The notes under the pieces were generated by a model. It was not told where the DNA came from. It did not search any database and worked only from the letters and a program-made list of their open reading frames with translations. Positions 35,139-45,866 of a stretch of 64,000 nucleotides of DNA are shown piece by piece. The stretch spans positions 24,402,469 to 24,466,468 of the forward strand of contig NC_081142.1 of assembly GCF_958295425.1 (NCBI RefSeq), written 5' to 3'. Origin of the DNA: Solea solea. Its lineage: Eukaryota > Chordata > Actinopteri > Pleuronectiformes > Soleidae. Positions within the stretch are counted from its first letter, which is position 1. The number at the start of each line of letters is the position of its first letter. The position numbers and the translations under genes are program-made.

Positions 35139-35539
35139 TGTTACTGTTCTTAGAAAACTTTCACTCAGAGATAAAAACAGATAACTTCATTTACTGTAAA
35201 GAAAAGTTGTTTTTATTTTCTGCTGTTTGACAAAAACATTTTCTATAAATAAGAAAAAGGAAGAACTCTGAAGTTAGCTTCAGCTTCACTTCCTGTTCAG
35301 AGACGAGGTCAAACGTCTGCTCACTGTTCATTTAATCTGACTCCTGCTGCTAATCCTGCTGTAATCCCACTGTAACCAGATTAACTACCATAACACAGCT
35401 GCTGATGTTATATAAACTTTATATAAGGTTATACACAATTATCACACCATGATCGCAGGGATTTTTGCATCACTGTCACGTTTGTTTTCACTAAACTTCA
35501 CAAAAACAACTAAATAAAACATAAATAAACCTCATTCAC

Positions 35540-36615
35540 CTCGTTTGCACAGACAATCTAAACCTCGTTCGCACGGACGATCTAAACCTCGTTCGCACGG
35601 ACGATCTAAACCTCGTTCGCACGGGTTCACGCGGACAATCTAAACCTTGTTCACGCGGACAACCTAAACCTCGCTTACGCGGACAACCTAAACCTCGTTC
35701 ACGCGGACAACCTAAACCTCGTTCACGCGGACACCCTAAACCTCGTTCACACCCTAAACCTCGTTCGCGCGGACACCCTAAACCTCGTTGGCGCGGACAA
35801 TCTAAACCTCGTTTGCACAGGTTCACGTGGACACTCTAAACCTCGTTCACGTGGACACTCTAAACCTCGTTCACGTGGACACTCTAAACCTCGTTTGCAC
35901 GGGTTCACGTGGACACTCTAAACCTCGTTCACGTGGACACTCTAAACCTCGTTCGCACGGACGATCTAAACCTCGTTCGCACGGACGATCTAAACCTCGT
36001 TCGCACGGGTTCACGCGGACAATCTAAACCTTGTTCACGCGGACAACCAAACCTCGCTCACGCGGACAACCTAAACCTCGTTGACGCGGACAACCTACAC
36101 CTCGTTCACGCGGACACCCTAAACCTCGTTCACACGGACACCCTAAACCTCGATCACGCGGACACCCTAAACCTCGTTCACACCCTAAACCTCGTTCGCG
36201 CGGACACCCTAAACCTCGTTCGCTCGGACAATCTAAACCTCGTTTGCACAGGTTCACGTGGACACTCTAAACCTCGTTCACGTGGACACTCTAAACCTCG
36301 TTCACGTGGACACTCTAAACCTCGTTTGCACGGGTTCACGTGGACACTCTAAACCTCGTTCACGTGGACACTCTAAACCTCGTTCACACGGACAACCTAA
36401 ACCTCGTTCACACAGACAACCTAAACCTCATTCACACAGACAACCTAAACCTCATTCACACAGACAACCTAAACCTCATTCACACAGACAACCTAAACCT
36501 CGTCACGTTTACATTTCTAAACCTCGTTCGCCTCGGTCACATGGATAATCTAAACCTCTTTTACACAGACAATCTAAACCTCGTTCACACGGATAATCTA
36601 AACCTCATTCACACG
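35540..36615. repeat. 24-bp minisatellite with higher-order repeats
   Basis: About 45 copies of a 24-bp unit of the type cctaaacctcgttcacgcgg plus acaa, with variants (acac, acgt, gcac). Blocks of unit variants recur about 385-430 bp apart, giving a higher-order pattern. Open frames on both strands follow from the period of 24 and are not genes. Confidence 0.9.
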
Positions 36616-36649
36616 GACATGTTCACATGTGAGAAATGTCTATGCTAAC

Positions 36650-38800
36650 ACTTGTGAAGTCTAAAACCAACACTGCGCTATCATCAGCATCATTATAACA
36701 ACTAAACATTTCATTACTATTTTCATTTCATTTCCCATTCTCATTGTTTGTTTGAAATAAAATCACCAAGAAACAAATACCTTCTGTTTTTATTTTACCA
36801 TAAAAACATGTTCTTATTTTTATGATGATTGATGATTATAAAACTGCTATGTAAATAAAATGAGGTGTAAATATCAAGTATCCTCTGTTCAGAAACTGTA
36901 GCATATAATGTCGTAATTTTAACTTTGCATAATAACATGAATCTCATTGCAGGAGAACCAGTTCTGGTTCAGATGCATCAGAAGAATTCCAATCAAAATA
37001 GACAAGATGATCCTTGTTAGCATGAGAAAAATCTCCTTTAACTACAACAAAACACGACTTCATCATCATCATCATATCATTAAAACAACTGAATATCATC
37101 ACGAACAACACAAGTGAAAGTCTACGCCACGTAAAAGAGTTCAATTACATTTGTCATGATGTTCTTTCTTTGATCTTTCATCAACATAAGTCACGTTTTA
37201 GAGCAAACTCAGCCGTTAGCAGGTAACAACGTGGTTCTTGTGTCAACAGTCTTTTGGCTGAGTAAGATTAAGGGGGCGGGGCCTCATCATTGTGTCATAA
37301 TTAAGAACAAAGAAAAAACCCTGAACACAAAGCGATGAATAACCTTCTAATTATGTACGTGTTTTACAAACTTAGTTGTAGTAATAATATTTTTATAGAC
37401 TCTTAATTGTAGAACTATGGTCTGTGTAACTGTGGTTATTACAGTTATTTGTGTAACTGTTAACCGTCAACAGAATTTCATCATCAAACTCAACTGTTAC
37501 TTTTCTCTTCTGAGAAAACGACAGATTAATCTGTTTCTCACCTTGACTGCAGACACAAAATAAACACACACACACACGTGCTGTAAACCTGTGAATAAAA
37601 CTGAAACTGTAACCGTGACTAAACTGGAGTTTTGATCTTGAATGTGTGAACTTGGTCATCTCTGCTGACTGACCACATTTACACAACTCTGACAGAAAAG
37701 GGAAACAAGCCAAGAGTGAAGTTATAACATACAGTTGTGACTTTGTTTCTTAAAGACAGAGAGAGGAAGTCACATATTTTAATCTGATCGCAGAAACAAA
37801 GACGTAAAATTGTAAAAATATCTCTTCTTCAAAGAGAACGTTTAACAATAATTGCAGACAATTAAAAGACTCACAGACTTAAAGAGTTTAGTGGGAACCA
37901 AAGTGTTTGTACACAATATTAATGTTAATATTAATGTAAACTCTGACATAAAACCACACGTTTAACGACAAATGTCCCTTTTCCATCACAGTGCCGGCTC
38001 GATTTGATTCTGCAGTTTGTTTTCTTCTTCATCAGTGATAAAACCTGGTGCCTGCTGGTGTTTTAGTTCCTGCTCTGACGAGGTTCAGCTGAGCCAATAC
38101 TAAAGCGTGACATCATCAGACTGCCGGTCACTGATTGGTGAGAGTGTCACTGAAGAGTCATGAGTGGGACGTCCGACACAAGAATAAAAGCCAACAATGT
38201 CCAACTGTAGATCAGTTAAAAAGACTTAAAAATCCTGAAAACATGCGTTAAACTCCAACATTTAGCAAAGGAAACATCTAAAATGTCAATATTTAACAGT
38301 CTGGTGTATGTAGAGACAGCACTGTCAACTCATGAAAAAAACTAAATGTTTTTTTTCATGAGTTTTGTGCAGAGGAAACAGGATTTCACACCTCAGTGAA
38401 CACGTATCACTGCTGTATAAATCTTTAAGCATGCCACATCAACTATAGAAGACATAAGACTCTTCCTCTTCATAACACTGATGCTTCACAACTACAGCTG
38501 CAAAAGGTCAAAAAATGTAAACTTGCCATGGGAATTAGTGGGAATAAACAAACATATTTGGGGTGTGGACTTAGATATAGTTGTTAAATAACAGAGTATC
38601 AAACTATTTGGCTAAAACAATCAGATTTAATATCAATGTTATTCCTCAATCACGCCCCCTACATGCACTACAAATGAGGACTATTGAAGTCTGTAAACCA
38701 CCCACTCTTCCATCCTAACTCTGACTTCTGTTCATTGTTGCTGCATCGTTGCCTGCCAACATGGCCGCTCGTACAAACCGAGAGAATATGAGTGTTCTCA
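36650..38800. other. cyfip1 intron 1, no gene seen
   Basis: AT-rich DNA without recognisable exons on either strand. It contains a transposon-like fragment at 37975-38225 (shared with 62045-62285). Confidence 0.5.
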
Positions 38801-38803
38801 TAT

Positions 38804-39167
38804 GGCGCATTTCCACCAGCTCTACTCGCCTCGCCACCCCACGCCACGGTTTAAGTAGCGTGTCCACTTGCATAGTACCTGGTACCAGGTACTATTTTTA
38901 GTACCTTCGTGGTTCCAAGCGTGCCAAGTAGGTACTATGCGATGATTGGTCAGACTGCCGGCCCCTGACTGGCCAGAGTCCCGTCACAGGAAGAGACGTC
39001 CCACACACAAATCAAGCCGAACAGCACCGAACTGTAGATCACTTAAGACTTAGACTTCCTTTTATTGTCATTGCACAGAAAACACAGCAGTGAAAACCAA
39101 CACATCCAAAAAACGTGGGTTAATCTCCAACAACTGCCGAGGCGAGTAGAGCCGGTGGAAATATGCC
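38804..39167. mobile_element. MITE-like element with ~30-bp inverted ends
   Basis: Left end ggcgcatttccaccagctct (then actcgcctcg) is matched by an inverted right end, cgaggcgagtagagccggtg then gaaatatgcc. Related internal sequence without clear ends occurs at about 37975-38225 and 62045-62285. No coding frame. Confidence 0.65.
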
Positions 39168-39885
39168 AATAGTCTCATGTTCACATGTTGTCATGGTCTC
39201 ATGTCCTCGTGTTGTCGTGTTGTCGTGTTCTTATGTTCATGTTCTCATGCTCTCGTGGTCTCATGTTGTCATGTTCTCATGTTGTTATGTTCTTGTGGTC
39301 TCATGTCCTCATGTTGTTATGTTCTCATGGTCTCATGTCGTCATGTTCATGTCCTCATGTTGTTATGTTCTCGTGGTCTCATGTCCTCATGTTCATGTCT
39401 TCATGTCGTTATGTTCACATGTTATGTTCTCATGCTCTCGTGGTCTCATGTCGTTATGTTCTCATGTCCTCATGTTCATGTCTTCATGGTCTTATGTCCT
39501 CATGTTGTCATGTTCACATGTTCTCATGTTGTTATGTCCTCATGTTGTCATGTTCACATGTTCATGTTCTCATGTTGTTATGTCCTCATGTTGTCATGTT
39601 CACAAGTTCATCTCAGGTTGTCATGTTCTCATGTTATGTCCTCATGTTATCATGTTCACATCAGGTTGTCATGTTCACATGTTCATGTGAGGTTGTCATG
39701 TCCTCATGTTGTCATGTTCACATCAGGTTGTCATGTTCACATCAGGTTGTCATGTTCACATGTTCATGTCAGGTTGTCATGTTCACGTCAGGTTGTTATG
39801 TTTTCATGTTTTCATGTTATCATGTTAATGTCAGGTTGTCATGTTCATGTCAGGTTGTCATGTTCTCATGTCCTCATATGTACAA
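39163..39885. repeat. Degenerate tandem array of catgtt-type units
   Basis: A low-complexity array of units such as tcatgttctcatgttgtc and atgttcacatcaggttgtc, about 15-20 bp each. It gives three overlapping open frames and has no coding character. Confidence 0.85.
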
Positions 39886-39899
39886 GAGCTTTAATCTGA

Positions 39900-41100
39900 C
39901 CATCAACTGAAAAAAATACTTTGATGATCAAATGAAACCCTGTGAGGTTTCATCTGCACTATCTCCAAACGTCATCTCTCTACTCCCTCCCTTCCTTCCT
40001 TCCCTTTGAGCTAACGCTTATTACACCAACAGCTAAATGACATGTTTCCAAATGTCTGTGACACTTAATCCTACGTTAGGACTGAGCAATAATCCAATAA
40101 CAATCATTATCACAACCATTTCACAAAATCAGTCAATCTGCTACAGTTCCACAAAAACAGCAACGATCCATTATTAACACAAACAAAAACTAATAACAAA
40201 CATGAACATGGTCATATAGATTAAAGATTATTCCAGATTATCAAACACCTCTTTATAAACACATCGTTACTAAATTACTGTATTTTTATCCATGGAAAAA
40301 AAACAACTGATAAAAAAAAAACCTTCACAAAACTAACACAATCGTTTAAATGTTGGTTAAAACATATTTTAATGGAAACTTTAAATTAAAAAGATTCTGA
40401 CTATTCTTAAACTATAATCCCACTGAGATTATCACACATTTCACAAACAAGTGACAACACTGTTACTAAACTTTGTCTTTAAAAACCTTAAATTAAAACA
40501 AAAACAAAGTAGTGTCTCTATAACCACACTGAGATTATCACACACTTCATAAACATGTCACTAACATAGTTAATTTAACTTTATCTCAATCATTTTTAAA
40601 TAATGTATAACAGTTATAACTTTTTCTAAACTTTAGTTAACATGCACCATATATTTCAATGGAAATCCAAAAGAGTGCACAAGTGGGATTATCTATTTTT
40701 TTTTATATAATCCCACTGAGATGACCACAAACACATCACTATTTTAACATTTATATATTTAAAAAATTTCTGTCAAAATATGCAGCCAATTACATGGAAA
40801 ACAAAGTCGTCTTTCAGGCTATAATCCCACTGAGATTATCAAACAACTCCTCACAAACGTCACTGACCCTAATCCGTTAACTTTATATCAATTATCTTGA
40901 AATATCACTTACATTTTGAAACTTCAGATGAAAATTTACGATGCACTTTAATGGAAAAGATGATTCGTGTAAAGTTTTTTTTTGACACATAATCCCACTG
41001 AGATTATCACACAACTCATCACAGACACGTCACTACAGTAAGTGACTTTATCTCTTTAAAAAGACAACGATTTATGATAAGAGCAAATGAATTATCGGAC
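39900..41100. other. cyfip1 intron 1 end with spaced 'ataatcccactgagattatc' blocks
   Basis: No exon. Five related blocks (about 40416, 40519, 40708, 40821 and 40988) share 'ataatcccactgagattatc' and an 'acaaacacgtcact'-like follow-on, separated by 100-190 bp of AT-rich sequence. Confidence 0.6.
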
Positions 41101-41415
41101 AGATTAAGTGTGGAGGAGCGGATTAAGAAGTGAAACCGCAGTAAAGTCTGAATCCTGCGGCCTGGGATTAGCCACAGCCCGGGCCAGAGATTAGACGCAG
41201 CCCGGGCCCGAGAGCCAGGAAAATAAGTTTAAATGTTAACCAGAGTTCAAGTCGTACTTAAAAAATCCGAGCGTCTCTTAGTTTTTGTTAATAATCTCAC
41301 TTCACACGGACTTTATGCGACTTTTATCTCCGGCTCCGACTCGAACACCGTGGGGCTGCGGGAACTTTTCACCTGGAAAGAGACGCCGAAAGTCGGCCGC
41401 TGTGCCCTTACTCAC

Positions 41416-41780
41416 CCCCTGCTGCTGCTACTGCTGCTCCTGGTGCTGGAGGTTTTTCAGGGGAAACGTGTGCGGTCTCTCCGCGGCCTAACGAACCATA
41501 AAGCCGGGCAGTGATTCCTCTGCAGAGCCGGGAAAGACGGGTTAGTGTCGGCCGTCGTTCACAGGAATGTTTGCAGTTTTTTCCTGGTCATGGGCGGAGG
41601 AGGTGGAGGAGGAGGAGAACACCGAGTTCTTCACTTCCTCCTCTTCTTTACTTCCTTCTCTTCCTGTTTGTCCACGAACTCCTCAACTTCGATAGGAAAC
41701 CACTGCTGGACTCACTGCTGCACCTGCGCACTCCTCCACCAGAGGGCGCGGCAGCAGCAGTGGAGGAGGAGACTCTTCAA
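41416..41780 (-). promoter_or_regulatory. cyfip1: Probable cyfip1 non-coding exon 1 and promoter
   Basis: This GC-rich block is the only one upstream of the cyfip1 ATG exon. On the minus strand it contains a consensus donor (agggg then gtgagt) with exon end at 41416. A first intron of about 6.6 kb would join it to 34812. The transcription start is not visible, so the right edge is approximate. Confidence 0.4.
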
Positions 41781-42074
41781 CGACTGCTTTTATTTTGATT
41801 CATTTATATTCATTTTTAACTCAAGTTTACGGAAGAGTGTTAGTGCTACATGTAAAAAACCTTTTTGAAAGAAAGTAAAAAAGAATAAAACGTACTGAAT
41901 TCTGAAATCAAACTAAGAATTCTGAGAATAAACTCTAGTTTATTCTCATAATTCTGAGTTTAAACTCAGACTTTAAACTCACAATTCTGAGAATAAAGTC
42001 AGAATTCTGAGTTTAAGAGGTCAGAACTCAAATAATTTTTTCCTGTGGCCCTAATCCTCTTCTGTAGAAGAGTT

Positions 42075-43868
42075 ATAGTAGAGCAGATTAGCAAAAAACA
42101 AATCGTCTGGAAAGAAGCACCAAAATTTGACTGAATGTACCTCTTGGGTCATTCTTTTGAAAAATCCCATTAGCCACGTAAATTTCAAAACCAACCGTTT
42201 CCAACCGTCTTTCACGTCAGAATTTCATTTCCTCGGCCAATTTCAGTGATTTTGGTGTCAAATGATAGGTAAAATTTCTAAATTATAAATCAGTAATCCT
42301 TTTTATATCTCTTGATGTCATTTACTCTTTAAAATAATGTATAAAATATGCAAAAACACAACATTAGCATCAGCGAAACGTGTATTACAAAAGTACAAAA
42401 AATGTCAATTTATTTGCTCATGAGGAGCTGAATCCTTTGCTTACTATCGTACATATCATTTGTACAGCATGGCATACAACAAACAATCTTATGATCAAAG
42501 ATATATAATGTAAATAAAGCTTAATATTTTCCAATCAACAGTTGTGTTAGAATATATAATCACCTAAACCATGCTCTAACTAATGTATGGAACAGAGCTT
42601 AATCTTCACATCTACAGCTACACAGTACTGTGCAAGTAAGACCAAAGCATAAGCATGTGCACCTTCCATGACATTCAAATTTGCAACCACCCTTGGTCAG
42701 TTCTTGGCAACTTTCTGCAATAGGGGTGAGATTGGTCCAGAAGATCTGCCACAGATCAACTTTCTTGGTCCATCCCCAGCGAGTAGGACTTTGTTTCTGG
42801 TTGACTAATGATTGACCCCATATGCAACCTGCCTGATACATGTTGGAGTAGAGCAGCTTGAGTAGGAGGGATGCTTCTTATGGCCTCTGCTTCCGAGCAA
42901 ACATGTCTAACCTTGCATCATCAACACCATCAGCTATACTGGATCTGTCATACATCATGACCACAAAGTTTTCCAATGTCTTCATGTCAGCATCGTGTAT
43001 TGTTGGTGGATACTGGCTGAGTTTGCCTCAGGACAAACATCCCAGGTTTGCCATGCAGTCTTCTTGCCTTTACCATGGAAGGCTGACACAACATCGCAGC
43101 CAGTGAAGGCATGGAAGAGGAGAATGCCTTTGCTCTTCTGCAATCCAATAGACAAAAAGAGTTCATGGATGGGAATCCACCTCAGATTCAGGCCTTGGCC
43201 AAAGGCAACCCTCCTCTACTGCCTGCCTGGCCTATTCAAGTGTCAGCTTCCTCATGACTGCAGGGGGCCATTTTCACCAGGCTTACTGGGTGATTGCTCA
43301 CAGCACCATCTTCTTTGATCACAACGATCATGTTTGTGGCAGACATCTGGGATATCTTGTCAGCCAAGCTTGTTAGAATTTAGAATAACTTTTTTAGAAT
43401 TTTGACCCCGAGTCTGTTACACATATAGGCCGACAGAGGCTTGTTGCGTGAATAGGGTGAAGTCTGCCATCTCTGATTGCCTTGTTGTTGTCTCTTAGGA
43501 AGTTCCACCAATTTGAGGGGAACTTTATTGGTACTCATCACCCTGCGTCTGACTCCACTGACTTGATGAGTGGTGTACATAAAATACAATGTCTGTCCGT
43601 TTGTACTTGGTAGAGTATGCCTGCATGGGGAGCAAAATTATATCAAGATTATACCTTTTTGGCAATTTTATACAAAGTTGCCCCAAAAATAGCATTTCAG
43701 AGCTTGAATTGGTGGCCATCTTGGAAAAAATGGCAGCCATCTTGATTTTTGTGTGGCTAATGGGTTTTAACAAAAGAACAATCCCCAAGGAGTATTTGTG
43801 CCAATTTTGGCGCGTCTTTCCACTTGTGAAAGATTTTCCTGAAAAAATGCAATAATCTGCTCTATTAT
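42075..43868. mobile_element. Degenerate DNA transposon with short terminal inverted repeats
   Basis: Left end 'tagtagagcagatta' (about 42076-42090) is matched in inverted orientation at the right end by 'taatctgctctatta' (about 43853-43867). Between them lie the broken transposon-type reading frame and blocks such as 'ttggtggccatcttgg' near 43710. No clear target duplication was found, so superfamily and exact edges are uncertain. Confidence 0.45.
42600..43230 (-). pseudogene. Decayed transposon-type protein ('HAxTGCDxxSAF' family)
   Basis: Minus-strand translation shows HAFTGCDVVSAFHGKGKK followed by a TAWQTWDV segment, then MYQAGCIWGQSLV and a cysteine-rich end with CQELTKGGCKFECHGRCTC. 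I recall this arrangement from a highly repeated protein family in fish and invertebrate genomes, thought to belong to mobile elements. At least one frameshift (near ALTM/ADMK) and an in-frame TAA (after ARKQRP) break the frame, so it is not functional. The only open part is 42599-42841. It sits inside the 42075-43868 TIR element. The family function is not known to me. Confidence 0.6.
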
Positions 43869-44766
43869 TAGTGGTACATGTAAAAAAAAGCTTCTCAAAG
43901 AAATTAAAAAATAATAAAACAGACTTTTTTACGTGTTTCATGTGTCAAATATATTTATTATGTTAAACTATTTCATTCAAAGTAAGATTTTTTTTATTAT
44001 TTGAATTTAAAAAATCAAAATGAAAACAAACCAAAATGGTTTTCTTTCAAACAAAGGAGTTAAAATATCAAACATAAGAATTAAGTCAAGATAAATCCTT
44101 ATTCTATGAAGAGATTAAAGTCAGATGTGAGCTTTTTTACATTTAGTTAAATGAGTCAAACTAAATCAAAGGGTAAAAATCTATCGACTTACATCAGTAA
44201 AACAAGGCGATCAGAGATTATTATAGTTATTACATTAATAATACACTTATTTAAACCACACTGACATTAAGAACTAAATCAAAACATCCAGAATAAAGTC
44301 GAATTAAAGTCGTCAATGAATATAGTTTATGAATTTATTTGGCAGAAAAATTTGAGGTTAATATTTTAATTTAGTTTCAGCCACATACATCAATGACATC
44401 ATATATACAAATATGTGCATTATAATTAAATGACAAAAATCTAAAATATTTTATAAAGGAATTCAATAACGTATATGCCTCAAAAAAATGATCTTAAAAT
44501 TCAATTTAAACTTTAATTTGAAGCCATAAAATGTTATATTACAAACAAACATGTCAGTTAATCTATTAATTTCCATTCCAGTTATAACTACAATAACAAT
44601 GAATGACTTTCAGTCAAAGTTCTCATGAATAAACTTTAATGACACAGAGACGAGTAACAGCATTTACTTACACATTTTTAAATCAGAGCAGGTGATGACA
44701 TCACAGTGACATATCGGTGACATCACAGAGACATAACTGTGACATCACAGTGACAGCTCTTGGTCC

Positions 44767-45766
44767 TCAGCACTGTTCAAACCCTGCCATCAGAGACAGA
44801 GCCAGAGACTCCACTGTAAGAAATGGTAAGAAAGTTTGATTTAAAACCTTTAACTAGGATTCAATTCAAGAGACGTTAACGACAAGAAATGGTTTGGAAA
44901 ATGTTATTGTTCAAACATGTAAATAAATGACATGATTAAATCATTACAAATTCACTGAAATTATTCACTTTTTTTAAACCTCAGTTAAAATGTGGGACAC
45001 ATTTGAATGGAATCTGTAAAAATGTCATCACAATCAAACAACTCTCATTTCATTTTTAAATATTATATGGAATTTTATTAAGGAAGTCATTTGACAGTTA
45101 ATTTAAAACTAAAAACATTATTTATTAAAGGGACAGAACCCACTTTGCTGAGAACTCTTAACACAAGACTTGTGTCATAAAATCTACGTCAGTTTAAGTC
45201 TACGACCTCTTAAGAGCATGATCACGTCTTTGTCTCACTGTTAGAAGTTTGTAAAGCACTCACTCTCCCACACCAAACCTCAGAGAGAAAATCAGTGAGT
45301 TTAACATCCCAGCACACAGGAGTTGTGGATCCACTGCTGCCTCCATCAATAAGTACAAATGTCTTATTTTGTAAGTTCGGCTTTTAAAATATTTAATTTA
45401 GACTTAACTCAGCGACACAAAGTGACCACATGAGGCAGCAGAGGACCAGGAGCTCCTGTGTCCCTGCCAGCTAAAATCACTGATTTTCTCTATGAGGTTT
45501 GGCGTGGGAGAGTGAAGGAGAAGCCGCAAGAAAGAAAGAATAATTTAAACAAAATCAGGAAAATAAAACTCAGTCAAAAACACTGAAATCTTTATCTTTG
45601 TACTTTCTGTTTTCTGTTAAATAAAAGTTCAAGTCATTAAACAAACTACAGATTTAGTTTCCATCCAGGGATTGAAGGTTATTAATATCATAGTAAAATC
45701 CTAAACTCTCACCACATATATATAATACATATGTGTACATATATATATACATATGTATTATATACA

Positions 45767-45806
<40 letters not shown>

Positions 45807-45831
45807 CATATATATATACATATATATATAC

Positions 45832-45866
<35 letters not shown>

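Noticed and set aside
35536..36648. Several open frames in both directions
   Set aside because: Period-24 repeat keeps all frames open; residues repeat as LNLVHVDT or RGLGCPRE.
39163..39910. Open frames of 175-241 codons rich in H, V, M, S and C
   Set aside because: Low-complexity catgtt array read in three frames at once.
42995..43318. 107-codon plus-strand frame
   Set aside because: It is antisense to the transposon-type protein relic, which carries the recognisable motifs.
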